Of a stretch of 64,000 nucleotides of DNA, positions 27,420 to 36,740 are shown piece by piece. Positions within the stretch are counted from its first letter, which is position 1, and every line of letters starts with the position of its first letter. The stretch is from positions 930,001 through 994,000 of the forward strand of contig NZ_CP027770.1 in assembly GCF_003012915.1 (NCBI RefSeq). Direction: 5' to 3'. The position numbers and the translations under genes are program-made. The DNA is from Staphylococcus felis (GTDB lineage Bacteria > Bacillota > Bacilli > Staphylococcales > Staphylococcaceae). The notes under the pieces are model-generated. The model searched no databases, was not told where the DNA came from, and worked only from the letters and a program-made list of their open reading frames with translations.

Positions 27420-28913
27420 TTATATACTATTTCTTTTTACCAACTTCATGATGAGCGGGTAAAAGAGTGCAAGCACTGTCATGATTGTTAATACGATAGA
27501 GATAGGTGAACCAAAGAAAATATCTGGTACATTATAATTGTTCGTTATTAAGCTTTTTCGAAAGTTTTGTTCCATATCTGATCCGACGATTGTTGCTAAT
27601 ATTAAGGGTGCTATTGGGAAGTCGAGTAGCTTTAGTAAAAGTCCAATAATACCGAATATAAGTAAAATATAGAAATCAATAACACTATATCCTAAAGTGT
27701 ATGTACCTAAAAATGCTAAAACGAGAATGATTGGATATAATGTTTTTGGTGGTGTTTTCAAAATTTTCAATAGTACCCCGATTAATGCAATGTTTAAAAT
27801 AACAAGAAAAATATTTCCGATAAACATACTATTTACAAGAGTCCATACCATTTCAGGATCTTTATCAAATAAAAGAGGGCCAGGTTGTAAACCGAGCATA
27901 ATGACAGCACCAAGTATCACAGCTGTTGTTCCTGATCCGGGTATTCCCATTGTTAGTAATGGTATTAATGAGCCGACTGAAGCAGCATTATTCGAAGCTT
28001 CAGGTGCTGCAACGCCTTCGATAGCGCCTTTACCGAATTTTTTACTGTTTTTTGAAACTTGTTTTTCAATAGAATAACTTAAAAGAGAGGCTACAGAACC
28101 GCCAGCTCCAGGCAGTACCCCAATGAGAAAACCAAGAGGACTTTGTCTAAGCATTGTCCAGCGTGTCCGTTTCCAGTCTTCTTTAGTTAGTTTCATGGAA
28201 CCTAAATCACTACTAGGTGGTTTGAGTGCATCCAAATGCATATAGTTATAAAAAACTTCCGCTACAGCATAAATACCTATAATAATGACTAAAAAATCTA
28301 TACCTTCACTTAAGTGTGTAGCGCCATATGTAAATCGATAGACACTAGTTTGTAAATCTACGCCTATGGTACTTATCATTAACCCAAGAGACATAGCTAT
28401 AAATCCTTTAACCATCTTCCCTAAAGATAATGTGACAATCATTGAAAGCGTAAATAAAAATAAGACAAAGTATTCTCGTGGTCCAAAGTTTAAAGCAAAA
28501 TTAGAAAGAGGTTTAGCTAAAATGATAAATCCAACGACGGCAAAGAGTCCACCAATCAATGAAGCAATAGCAGAAATGGACAAAGCTTTCCCGGCTTGAT
28601 TATTTTTAGTCATAGGATAACCATCAAATGTAGCGGCAATTGCTGAACCGTCTCCTGGTGTATTTAAAAGTATAGAACTACGAGAGCCACCGTACATAGC
28701 CCCATAATAAATTGAAATCATGAGTACAAGAGCACTGACAGGATCCATCCCAAATGTAACGGGAATTAACACAGCAACAGCAGTAGCAGGACCCAATCCT
28801 GGTAGCATTCCAACAACTGTACCTAAAAACCCTCCAATTAATATCCAAAGTAAATTCATCGGATGAAATGCTGTTGTCAATCCTTCCCAAAAGCTATTTA
28901 TATCAATACCCAT
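27420..28913 (-). CDS. tctA: TctA, large membrane subunit of tripartite tricarboxylate transporter
   Basis: 497 residues, about 11-12 membrane spans. The family hallmarks are visible: GTVVGMLPGLGPATAVAVLIP near residue 35, YYGAMYGGSRSSILLNTPGDGSA near residue 70, and GVLPGAGGSVASLLSYS in the second half. It couples the cation gradient to uptake of citrate-like acids caught by TctC. Last gene of tctC-tctB-tctA. These transporters are common in Proteobacteria and sparse in staphylococci as far as I know. Confidence 0.92.
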   Translation of the reverse strand: MGIDINSFWEGLTTAFHPMNLLWILIGGFLGTVVGMLPGLGPATAVAVLIPVTFGMDPVSALVLMISIYYGAMYGGSRSSILLNTPGDGSAIAATFDGYPMTKNNQAGKALSISAIASLIGGLFAVVGFIILAKPLSNFALNFGPREYFVLFLFTLSMIVTLSLGKMVKGFIAMSLGLMISTIGVDLQTSVYRFTYGATHLSEGIDFLVIIIGIYAVAEVFYNYMHLDALKPPSSDLGSMKLTKEDWKRTRWTMLRQSPLGFLIGVLPGAGGSVASLLSYSIEKQVSKNSKKFGKGAIEGVAAPEASNNAASVGSLIPLLTMGIPGSGTTAVILGAVIMLGLQPGPLLFDKDPEMVWTLVNSMFIGNIFLVILNIALIGVLLKILKTPPKTLYPIILVLAFLGTYTLGYSVIDFYILLIFGIIGLLLKLLDFPIAPLILATIVGSDMEQNFRKSLITNNYNVPDIFFGSPISIVLTIMTVLALFYPLIMKLVKRNSI

Positions 28914-28925
28914 ATTTATCCCCCC

Positions 28926-29369
28926 TTATGGTAAGCTGACATTCAATAGTACTGAAAATGTGTACCATGCGACTCCAGAAAATATGATGGCGACCAAAAC
29001 ATTTTTTAACCAATGTTTAATCCCATTAATTAAAAACATGATGGAGCCTAAAAATAAAATAGTAGATATTAGAAAACCTATCCTTTCAAAAATAAGCGCA
29101 TAAACTAAAATCATCAGACAAGTGGCAAGGATACGCTTCAATACGATTCCTGAAAATAATACTTTGAGAGATTCAAATGTTTGATCGTTTTGGCGTAATT
29201 CTTGAAAAAAATAAATAAGGCTCATGATGATCAGGATAGTAGCAATTAAGACAGGAAAGAATTTAGGACTATGTGGATGTCCTATATGTGAAATTTGAAC
29301 ATTAAGCGATAGAATAAAATAAATAATACCAATCGATAACATAACAATTGGTGCAATGAGTCTTACCAT
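28926..29369 (-). CDS. tctB: TctB, small membrane subunit of tripartite tricarboxylate transporter
   Basis: 147 residues with four hydrophobic segments, the normal TctB topology. The GHPHSPKFFPVLIA segment after the first span is typical of the family (a conserved GxxFFP motif). The gap to tctA is 12 bases and to tctC 14 bases, so the three are one operon. It stabilises or assists TctA. Confidence 0.87.
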   Translation of the reverse strand: MVRLIAPIVMLSIGIIYFILSLNVQISHIGHPHSPKFFPVLIATILIIMSLIYFFQELRQNDQTFESLKVLFSGIVLKRILATCLMILVYALIFERIGFLISTILFLGSIMFLINGIKHWLKNVLVAIIFSGVAWYTFSVLLNVSLP

Positions 29370-29383
29370 TAAACAACCTCCTT

Positions 29384-30358
29384 TTAAAATCCTGCGTCTT
29401 GAATAAGTTGCTTGTATTGTTCTTGTTGTTTGTCTAAAAAGGCTTTTGAATCTTTGCTATCTTTATAAAAATCGTCCCAGTCGTTGTTTTCCCTTATTGT
29501 TTCCCATTGTTTGCTATCGACGACTTTCTTAATTGTTTCGTCCCAGTATTGAATTTCAGCATGAGTCATATCTGATGGGCCCATGATACCGCGCCAATGA
29601 GGAAATACAATATCGAGACCTTGTTCTTTCCAAGTAGGAACATCTTCAAGACCTTTAATTCTTTCATCTGAGGTTGTAGCAAGAATTTTTAATTTGCCGA
29701 CTTGATGTTGTTCTTTGACTTCGGATACTGCAGTTGAAGCAATATCGACATGTCCACCGAGAAGTGCAGTTTGTAAATCACCGCCACTTTTGTAGACGAG
29801 AAAATCAAGATTTTGGACATCTACGCCATATGATTGAGCTGCTTTGACGAATGCTAAGTGGTCATTGTTGCCTAGACCGGGTGCGACGCCAATCGTAAGT
29901 GATTTGGGATTGTCTTTGAGTTTTTCCATAACTTCCTTACCAGACTGGAGATTCGACTTTTTCGAAGCAGATAAACTAATCCATTCAGTAGCCAAAATAG
30001 CTATCGGTGTAAAGCTGTCATTGTTTAAATCACTAAGGCCTAGTTCATGGTTTGACAACAATAAACTTGAGTTAATAGCTATGGAAGTTGAAGGACGTGA
30101 TGCCAAATACTGCCAGCCTATTTCGCCGCCACCACCAGGTTTATTGACTACCGTGATATTTTGATCTGTTAAATTTTCATCTTGCATTATTTTTTGAATA
30201 GCACGAGCTGTTGTGTCCCATCCGCCCCCAGGAGAAGCGGGAGCAATAATTTCAATATTTTGATCTGGAAAGCTTGATTTTGAATGAGATGACTGATTTG
30301 GACTGCATGAAACTAACACAAAAACCCCAATAAAAATCATAATCATTAATCGCCTCAC
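29384..30358 (-). CDS. tctC: TctC, extracytoplasmic solute-binding lipoprotein
   Basis: 324 residues. Lipobox VLVSC follows a short hydrophobic signal, so the protein is a membrane-anchored binding protein in this Gram-positive cell. Family motifs: IIAPASPGGGWDTTAR (substrate-binding loop), VVNKPGGGGEIGW and PHWRGIMGP. GTG start at 30358 is set by AAAGGGGG seven bases upstream; the frame is open nine codons further but without a ribosome site. Ligand is unknown; TctC-type proteins bind citrate and other carboxylates. Confidence 0.9.
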   Translation of the reverse strand: MRRLMIMIFIGVFVLVSCSPNQSSHSKSSFPDQNIEIIAPASPGGGWDTTARAIQKIMQDENLTDQNITVVNKPGGGGEIGWQYLASRPSTSIAINSSLLLSNHELGLSDLNNDSFTPIAILATEWISLSASKKSNLQSGKEVMEKLKDNPKSLTIGVAPGLGNNDHLAFVKAAQSYGVDVQNLDFLVYKSGGDLQTALLGGHVDIASTAVSEVKEQHQVGKLKILATTSDERIKGLEDVPTWKEQGLDIVFPHWRGIMGPSDMTHAEIQYWDETIKKVVDSKQWETIRENNDWDDFYKDSKDSKAFLDKQQEQYKQLIQDAGF

Positions 30359-30407
30359 AAATATACCCCCTTTATTGTTTGACAATTAAAAATATTTTAA
30401 CATATAA

Positions 30408-30421
30408 ATTAAGCGTTTTCA
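30408..30421. promoter_or_regulatory. Candidate cre site in the tct promoter region
   Basis: On the minus strand TGAAAACGCTTAAT matches the CcpA pattern except in the last two bases. It lies about 50 bases upstream of tctC, close to an AT-rich -10-like stretch. Catabolite control of a carboxylate importer would make sense, but the match is imperfect. Confidence 0.4.
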
Positions 30422-30547
30422 TGAAATAAGTGCAAAAAAACTTTATATTATAGTTAGTCCAAAAGATAAATAGGGTATGTCACGTTTTGAATGGGGAATG
30501 TAGCAAAAGATGAAAAAAGAGCTGGTGCTGAGAGGGGGAATAAAAAT

Positions 30548-30596
30548 GAGGGATTCATACAAAAATCTGATATCCAGACCTTTGTTTTAATCCCTC
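30548..30596 (-). terminator. Terminator after the nitroreductase gene
   Basis: GAGGGATT pairs with AATCCCTC at the base, with an inner CTGATATCCAG helix. On the minus strand it runs into TTTTTA. The 246-base gap to tctC holds no gene I can support. Confidence 0.7.
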
Positions 30597-30604
30597 AATA
30601 GAAG

Positions 30605-31270
30605 TTATTCTATCCACTTTACGACGTCATCTTGAGGGCGACGTGTTTTTTCGCGCTTAGGATCTTCCTCGCGATAGCCGAATGCGACCATGACAGAGGG
30701 CTCGAATACCGAACGATCAAAGTATCCTTTGTCGCTTAAGAGTTGTGCGACCTCCTGGTATTGAAATCCCTCAATCGGACATGAATCGATACCTAACATA
30801 GCAGCTGTGGTCATCATGTTAGCTAGTGGAATATAGGTTTGTTTACTTGCCCAATCCCATAAGGCGCGTTCACTTTCATATAAGTTTAAGTTATCACCTT
30901 GGAATGCTGTTGTACGTGTCATCATTTGCTCGATGACATCTTCAGGCATTTGCTTTGTATCCTTTAGTAGTTGGTGAACGTATTCGTTACCTGGACGTAC
31001 ATTCTTACGTGCAAGGATTAAAATGAAATGACTGGCAGTATCCAGTTGACCTTGTGCGCCCCAGCTGATTGGTTTTAATGCGTCACGTACGTCTTTATTT
31101 TGAATCACTAAAAATTGCCACGGCTCAAATCCTAGAGAGCTTGGCGATAAGCGACCTGCTTCTAAAATGGTTTGGAAGTCTTCGTTGGTAATTTTTTGGT
31201 TTGCATCAAAGCGTTTTGTCGCAAAGCGATAGTTAAATGCATCAAGTATGAATTGATGTTTATGCTCCAT
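30605..31270 (-). CDS. Nitroreductase-family NAD(P)H-dependent oxidoreductase (NfnB/NfsB-like)
   Basis: 221 residues, flavin-binding nitroreductase fold. RFATKRFD (FMN phosphate site) is near the N-terminus, then LSPSSLGFEPWQFLVIQ and, late, AMLGIDSCPIEGF and MVAFGYR. It closely follows a S. aureus protein I remember of the same length. Such dimeric FMN enzymes reduce quinones, nitro compounds or flavins; the physiological substrate is unknown. Monocistronic, divergent from the fructosamine-kinase-like gene. AGGAGTGG upstream fixes the start. Confidence 0.88.
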   Translation of the reverse strand: MEHKHQFILDAFNYRFATKRFDANQKITNEDFQTILEAGRLSPSSLGFEPWQFLVIQNKDVRDALKPISWGAQGQLDTASHFILILARKNVRPGNEYVHQLLKDTKQMPEDVIEQMMTRTTAFQGDNLNLYESERALWDWASKQTYIPLANMMTTAAMLGIDSCPIEGFQYQEVAQLLSDKGYFDRSVFEPSVMVAFGYREEDPKREKTRRPQDDVVKWIE

Positions 31271-31425
31271 ACGATAACCACTCCTCTATTATCATTGATT
31301 TACGATTCTATTATAAGTGAGTTGTTTTCCGTTTGAAAATATTGTGATTTGATATCATGATAATGTATAGGGTGTATCCTTTTGAGGTATACATAAAGAG
31401 ATAGAATAAGAGAGGAGTCAGTCAT

Positions 31426-32289
31426 ATGCATGAGCAATGGTATCAACAGTTGCCACTTGAAGGTATTCAAAATGTGCGACCTGTGAGCGGTGGCGATGTG
31501 AATGAAGCGTATCGCATTGAGACAACTACGGATACGTATTTTTTACTGGTTCAGCCTAATCGTACGGAAGATTTTTATGATGCAGAAATCGCAGGTCTTA
31601 AAGCTTTTGAGGAAGCAGGTATTACAGCGCCTATTGTGATTTCAAGTGGAGAGATTGAGCAGGATGCTTACCTTCTGTTAAGTTATTTAGATGAAGGCAG
31701 TTCGGGGAGTCAGCGTGAATTAGGAGCGCTTGTTGCTAAGCTCCATTATACATATGCTCCGAATGGACAGTATGGTTTTGACTTGCCGTATGAAGGTGGC
31801 GATATACGATTTGAAAATGAATGGACGTCGACTTGGAAGGACTTGTTTATTCATCAACGTATCGACCCGTTAGTTGAGCGTATTCGACAAGCACATTTAT
31901 GGAAGGAGCAAGATGATGTGTTATTTGAAAGTGTACGTCAGATTATGATGGATACTTTAGGGGAGCATCGTAGTGAGCCGTCATTACTTCACGGTGATTT
32001 GTGGGGCGGAAATTATATGTTCTTAAAAGATGGCACGCCTGCGTTATTTGATCCTGCGCCGCTTTATGGTGATCGAGAGTTTGATTTAGGTGCGACAAAG
32101 GTGTTTGGTGGTTTTACACAAGACTTTTACGACGCATACCATCAAGCGTATCCACTTAGCGAAGGCGCAATGTTTAGAATTCATTTTTATGAATTGTATC
32201 TGTTGCTCGTTCATCTAGTGAAGTTTGGTACGATGTATGCAGGTAGTGTCAGACGGATGATGGAGGTGATTCAAAGTGAAGTGGCTTAA
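31426..32289 (+). CDS. Fructosamine kinase-family protein
   Basis: 287 residues, APH-like kinase fold. N-lobe SGGDVNEAYRI is near residue 20, the catalytic loop is LLHGDLWGGNYMF, and the metal-binding loop is LFDPAPLYGDREFDLG. The family phosphorylates sugar amines on glycated proteins or free ketoamines in the cytosol, starting their removal. AGGAGTCAGTC upstream supports the ATG. It overlaps the following DUF1648 gene by 14 bases. Confidence 0.87.
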   Translation: MHEQWYQQLPLEGIQNVRPVSGGDVNEAYRIETTTDTYFLLVQPNRTEDFYDAEIAGLKAFEEAGITAPIVISSGEIEQDAYLLLSYLDEGSSGSQRELGALVAKLHYTYAPNGQYGFDLPYEGGDIRFENEWTSTWKDLFIHQRIDPLVERIRQAHLWKEQDDVLFESVRQIMMDTLGEHRSEPSLLHGDLWGGNYMFLKDGTPALFDPAPLYGDREFDLGATKVFGGFTQDFYDAYHQAYPLSEGAMFRIHFYELYLLLVHLVKFGTMYAGSVRRMMEVIQSEVA

Positions 32290-32722
32290 TAGTGTTATAC
32301 CGATACTATGGGGCATTGCAATGATAGCTCTAGCTATAACATATCATCATATTCCTGAAACGATAGGAACGCATTTCAATTTTACAGGTCAACCGGATGC
32401 TTTTGGATCGAAAAGGGAACTATGGATTATTCCTATCGTGCTTTTAATCGTTTGGTTTGTGATAACAGTACTTGTTAAATACGTTCCAACATTAGAAAAG
32501 AATATGACTGGAAAACGCAGCAAACAGTCAGCCTCCCAATCGAAAGGGTTGGTGATTCTATTTGTAGTCATTCAACTTGGAGTATGGTTGTTATATGTAT
32601 CACATTTATATTTACTTCTGAACGGTCATGATGTGATTCCTATGGGATTAATGTTAGTCGTCATTGCGGCGGTATTGATCGCATTTTGTTATAAAGTGTG
32701 GACGATGTTTCGTTTTAACTAA
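32276..32722 (+). CDS. DUF1648 (SdpI-like) membrane protein
   Basis: 148 residues with four hydrophobic segments. The DUF1648 signature IPETIGTHFNFTGQPDAFGSK-like stretch (PETIGTHFNFTGQPDAFG) lies after the first span. In Bacillus, SdpI has this domain and gives immunity to the SDP killing peptide and senses it. GTG start at 32276 follows GGAGGTG by 7 bases and lies within the upstream gene, so the two are coupled. Function here is not proven; DUF1648 proteins also occur without any toxin link. Confidence 0.78.
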   Translation: MKWLNSVIPILWGIAMIALAITYHHIPETIGTHFNFTGQPDAFGSKRELWIIPIVLLIVWFVITVLVKYVPTLEKNMTGKRSKQSASQSKGLVILFVVIQLGVWLLYVSHLYLLLNGHDVIPMGLMLVVIAAVLIAFCYKVWTMFRFN

Positions 32723-32728
32723 AAAAGA

Positions 32729-32999
32729 ACAGGCTGGGACATCAATATCTCGAAGTTTTCTTATAATGAGATGATTCATTCAATGATACGAAAGTGTCTT
32801 TTTCAAAGTATTTTAATGTAAAATGACATGTATATCACGTCGTATTGTTGGCGAGACGCCTGAGGGAATAAGATGAGCGTCGAGACCCAACCCCTAGGAA
32901 ATGCGAGCCAAACAATACGAATGATTAATAAAAGAAAAGCGTAGAGATGATTGAACCATCTCCACGCTATTATTTTGGGATTGATGTCCCAAAATCTGT
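32729..32999 (-). repeat. Dispersed intergenic element A, copy 2
   Basis: Inverse of 4908-5125, with about 60 extra bases (near 32838-32898) that include GGCGAGACGCCTGAGGG and GAGCGTCGAGACC. Near-terminal inverted matches TGGGACATCAAT and ATTGATGTCCCA mark the two ends. The hairpin AGCGTAGAGATG/CATCTCCACGCT at 32939-32969 can terminate both flanking convergent genes. No coding sequence seen. Confidence 0.75.
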
Positions 33000-33003
33000 T
33001 TGA

Positions 33004-33609
33004 TTATAAGAAAAAGAGTGGCAAAATCATGAATAAAATTATATAGATGATAACAAATATCCATGATGCTTTTTTACTTAAATGCAGTGTTGAATGTAAG
33101 ATGACACCAAACAACCAAGCACTAATTAATGTTGATAAACGAATAGAACCAAGTTTCATATTGCCTGGATCAAAAATGTTCAATGAATCAATCGCAATTT
33201 CTTGAGGATCAATATGTGCAATCCATTGAATCACTAAAATAATCAAGGTGATAATCCCTGTAATAATGGTATAGCGAAGAATACTAGCAAAGATTGACTT
33301 CGCACTGACGTCGGCTTTAAAGATTTTGCCAATGATAAAGACAACAAGCATTGTAATACCAATCGCAACCCATACGCCGATAAATCCTCCAATCACACTT
33401 CCGTATTTCATGATGTTTGCAGTTTCTTCTGCTTGTGATTGAGATAAGCCGTTATCAATAAGCGTTTGTGTAAGATCAACTACAAACATTGACAAAACAG
33501 ATGAAATAGCGGCAATGATAATCACGAGTAAAATTTTCAACCCTACTTTAGGTTGGTCGCGATCTTGTTCAAAAGAATCAATATGTAAAATTTTCGAATA
33601 TTCCATCAT
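33004..33609 (-). CDS. Yip1-domain membrane protein (YknW-like)
   Basis: 201 residues with five hydrophobic segments after a short cytosolic N-terminus, the Yip1 topology. Start at 33609 is set by GAGGAGG six bases upstream; the frame is open five codons further. It is divergent from a YknXYZ-type efflux operon. In Bacillus subtilis the Yip1 protein YknW works with YknXYZ to resist the SDP toxin, so the pairing suggests an equivalent helper. That role is inference from context. Confidence 0.78.
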   Translation of the reverse strand: MMEYSKILHIDSFEQDRDQPKVGLKILLVIIIAAISSVLSMFVVDLTQTLIDNGLSQSQAEETANIMKYGSVIGGFIGVWVAIGITMLVVFIIGKIFKADVSAKSIFASILRYTIITGIITLIILVIQWIAHIDPQEIAIDSLNIFDPGNMKLGSIRLSTLISAWLFGVILHSTLHLSKKASWIFVIIYIILFMILPLFFL

Positions 33610-33821
33610 AGAAGTCCTCCTCAATTTTTTTCAATTGTATTATAACATTATTATTATAAAAAATAATAGGCTATTTAAAATATAATTTTAATAGAATGTA
33701 TAGGCTCTTTTTACGAATAAAATTAAAGAAAATGTAAAACTTGTATTTTTAATATTTTTTCATACCTATTTTATGATATGATGCAAATGACATCAAAAAA
33801 TGGAATAAGGAGCGGTGTATT

Positions 33822-34877
33822 TTGAAAAAGAAAACACTTATCATATTATCAGTGGTTGGTGTGTTATTACTAGTAGGTATTGCATTATTAGTAAGAGCAT
33901 TTGGCCAAGGTAATCATGACGATAACAAAGGGTACGATACATATAAGGTTCAAAAAGAAAGTCCGATACGAATTACAGGCAAAGTGTCTCCAAATTCTAT
34001 CAAAACATATCAAAACAATTCGCAAGTCGGTGATTTTGTGAGTGTACAAGTTGAGGATGGTCAATATGTTCAACAAGGAACACCTCTAATCAATTATGAT
34101 ATCGATCCGACGCAGCGCCAAAAACTCGTTGATCAAATTAATCAAGCGAATGCTAAAGGAGATCAACAACAAATCGATAAGGCGATTAAACAACTTAATC
34201 GTTATGATGGACAAATTTATAATAGTGTCAACGCGACTTTCAGTGGTACAGTGGCAGTGGACAATTCAACTAATGTCAGTGAGGGTGAGCCGATTTTAAG
34301 ACTCATTTCAAATGAACCTGAAATTCAAACGACTGTTTCAGAATTTGATTTGGACAAAATTAAAGTCGGTAATGACGTTAAAATTAAAGTAACAAGTAAC
34401 GGTAAAACAGGCCAAGGGAAAATTACGAGAATTGGTCAATTGCCAACAAGTTATGACTCGCAATCTGCTTCACAATCAGGTGGGGGCGAAGCAATAGGTG
34501 GTATGGAAGGTGATGAAGAAGGACAAAGTTCTCTATCTACCAACAATCCAATTGACAGCAATCCTTCACTAGGTAAAGGAAATGAAACATCTAAATATCA
34601 AGTGATGATTGGAGAATTAGACTTCGATGTGAAAAATGGATATACAGTTGAAGCACAAATCCCACTTGATGCGCTTAAAATACCGAAAAGTGCACTTACA
34701 AAAGATGATAAAGTTTTTGTAGTGGACGATAAAAACATAGCACATAAACGTACAATTCAATATGATGAAAATAATGGAGATATTATCATCAAAAAAGGAC
34801 TTAAAGCGAACGACAAAATCATTAAAAACCCTGACAATAAAGTGAAAGATGGCAAAAAGGTCGAGGTGTCTGAATGA
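33822..34877 (+). CDS. Periplasmic-adaptor-like efflux subunit (YknX/HlyD type)
   Basis: 351 residues. One N-terminal span (LSVVGVLLLVGIALLV) anchors an extracellular protein with the lipoyl/barrel-sandwich halves (VSVQVEDGQYVQQGTPLINYD and NATFSGTVAVDNSTNVSEGEPILRL) split by a short helical hairpin. A beta-barrel domain follows, with a Gly/Ser/Glu-rich loop near residue 220. TTG start follows AAGGAGCGG. It overlaps the ATPase gene by four bases (ATGA). Acts with the next two genes as an exporter. Confidence 0.87.
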   Translation: MKKKTLIILSVVGVLLLVGIALLVRAFGQGNHDDNKGYDTYKVQKESPIRITGKVSPNSIKTYQNNSQVGDFVSVQVEDGQYVQQGTPLINYDIDPTQRQKLVDQINQANAKGDQQQIDKAIKQLNRYDGQIYNSVNATFSGTVAVDNSTNVSEGEPILRLISNEPEIQTTVSEFDLDKIKVGNDVKIKVTSNGKTGQGKITRIGQLPTSYDSQSASQSGGGEAIGGMEGDEEGQSSLSTNNPIDSNPSLGKGNETSKYQVMIGELDFDVKNGYTVEAQIPLDALKIPKSALTKDDKVFVVDDKNIAHKRTIQYDENNGDIIIKKGLKANDKIIKNPDNKVKDGKKVEVSE

Positions 34878-35560
34878 TAGAGCTTGTCGATGTTAATCGT
34901 CACTTTAAAAATGGTAATGAAACAAACCATATCCTTAAAGATATTAATTTACGTATCGATCAAGGAGAGTTTGTCGCAATCATGGGTCCATCTGGGTCAG
35001 GGAAGAGTACTTTAATTAATATTTTAGGATTTATTGACCGTGGTTACGATGGTAGTTACTATTTTAATGGTGACAATTATCAAAAGCGTTCAGACAATGA
35101 ATTAGCAGAAATACGAAATGAAACGGTTGGGTTCGTATTTCAAAATTTCAAGTTGATTCAAAACAATACGATTCTTGAAAATGTCAGTATCCCATTATTG
35201 TATGCAGGTATTAATGCGAGTGAGCGCAAGCAGCGTGTCATAGAGATGTTGCACAATGTAGGTCTATTTGATAAAGAACACCTCATCCCGAACAAATTAT
35301 CAGGCGGACAACAGCAACGTGTCGCAATAGCACGTGCAATTGTAAATAAACCTAAGTTCATTATCGCTGATGAGCCAACAGGTGCACTTGATTCTAAAAC
35401 ATCAAAAGATATCATGGAACTTTTTATGCAATTGAATCAAGAGCAAGGGACGACGATGATTGTCGTAACACATGACCCGAAAGTGGCACAGCAAGCAGAT
35501 CGTGTTATTCACATATTAGACGGGCGTGTGCAACGAGAAGAGGTGAACCACCATGAGTAA
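34874..35560 (+). CDS. MacB-type exporter ATPase (YknY type)
   Basis: 228 residues with Walker [11 protein letters not shown]-loop VFQNFKLI, signature [14 protein letters not shown], Walker [13 protein letters not shown] and the H-loop VTHDP. Belongs to the LolD/MacB ATPase family that powers mechanotransmission exporters. Coupled by overlap to the adaptor upstream and to the permease downstream (8 bases). Confidence 0.92.
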   Translation: MIELVDVNRHFKNGNETNHILKDINLRIDQGEFVAIMGPSGSGKSTLINILGFIDRGYDGSYYFNGDNYQKRSDNELAEIRNETVGFVFQNFKLIQNNTILENVSIPLLYAGINASERKQRVIEMLHNVGLFDKEHLIPNKLSGGQQQRVAIARAIVNKPKFIIADEPTGALDSKTSKDIMELFMQLNQEQGTTMIVVTHDPKVAQQADRVIHILDGRVQREEVNHHE

Positions 35561-36728
35561 CTTAGGAAATATTATTAGTGTCTCACTTCGATCGATTTTA
35601 AAAAATAAAAGACGTAATATTTTTACGATGATTGGAATTATCATTGGGATTGCGGCTGTTATTACAATCATGTCGCTTGGGAATGGATTTAAGCAAACAG
35701 CGAATAAACAATTTAGTGATGCTGGCGCGTCTAAAGATGCGGCACTGATTAATTTTTTAGCGGATAACTTTGACAATCCGAATCCTGAGCCTTTTACGGA
35801 TGCTGATATTGACCTTGCGAAACAAGTTGATGGAGTGACTGATGCACGAATTAAAGCAGACGATACGTTCGGTTTATCATCTGAAGCAGAAATCCCGAAG
35901 AAAAAGACAGATATCTCTATTGTGAAACAAAAAGAAGTGACAAATGCATCTGAAGGTAAAGGGTTTACTACGGATGATAATGATATGAAAAATCGAGTTG
36001 TTACGATTTCATCACAAGTAGCAGATGACCTTTTTAAAGGAGATGCAGTTGGCAAAACAATCTATATTGATGACATGGGGTTTGAAGTTGTAGGTATTTC
36101 GGATAATATGCAACTGCCAGATGTTGTTAAAATGCCAACACAAACAGCAGAACGTTATTTGCCTAATCTCAAGTCGTCATTCCCACAACTTGAAATTAAG
36201 TTTGATGATACATCAAAGAAAAAGAATATCGCTAATGATGTTGCGAAAAGATTGAATCAGAGTGGCTCGGCAACTGGTGATGGTGAGTATCAATACACTG
36301 ATATGGAAGAAGCAATGAAGAGTATTGGAAAAATTTTCGATGGCATTACTTATTTTGTTGCTGCGGTTGCGGGAATTTCACTTTTTATTGCAGGTATTGG
36401 TGTAATGAATGTGATGTATATTTCAGTAGCGGAACGTACTGAAGAAATTGCCATACGACGAGCATTTGGCGCTAAAGGTCGAGATATCGAACTACAATTT
36501 TTAATTGAAAGTGTTATTTTATGTTTAATCGGTGGTATTATCGGTTTAATCATCGGTATTCTTATTGCATCTTTAGTAGATGTTTTAACGCCAGATTATA
36601 TTAAGAGTGCAGTTAGTCTTGGTTCGATTATATTAGCAGTCGGTGTGTCTACATTGATTGGTATCGTGTTTGGATGGATTCCAGCACGCGCAGCTTCGAA
36701 AAAAGAATTGATTGATATCATTAAATAA
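35553..36728 (+). CDS. MacB-type exporter permease (YknZ type)
   Basis: 391 residues. Four spans: one at the N-terminus (IFTMIGIIIGIAAVITIMS) and three at the C-terminus, with a MacB extracellular domain of about 230 residues between. The FtsX-like segment IGVMNVMYISVAERTEEIA and the coupling stretch RRAFGAKGRDIELQF are present. Together with the adaptor and ATPase it forms an exporter for peptides or toxins; substrate unknown. Confidence 0.9.
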   Translation: MSNLGNIISVSLRSILKNKRRNIFTMIGIIIGIAAVITIMSLGNGFKQTANKQFSDAGASKDAALINFLADNFDNPNPEPFTDADIDLAKQVDGVTDARIKADDTFGLSSEAEIPKKKTDISIVKQKEVTNASEGKGFTTDDNDMKNRVVTISSQVADDLFKGDAVGKTIYIDDMGFEVVGISDNMQLPDVVKMPTQTAERYLPNLKSSFPQLEIKFDDTSKKKNIANDVAKRLNQSGSATGDGEYQYTDMEEAMKSIGKIFDGITYFVAAVAGISLFIAGIGVMNVMYISVAERTEEIAIRRAFGAKGRDIELQFLIESVILCLIGGIIGLIIGILIASLVDVLTPDYIKSAVSLGSIILAVGVSTLIGIVFGWIPARAASKKELIDIIK

Positions 36729-36740
36729 ATTAAAAAATGA

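Noticed and set aside
30546..30590. 14-codon frame with GAGGGGG upstream
   Set aside because: It lies wholly inside the terminator hairpin of the nitroreductase gene.
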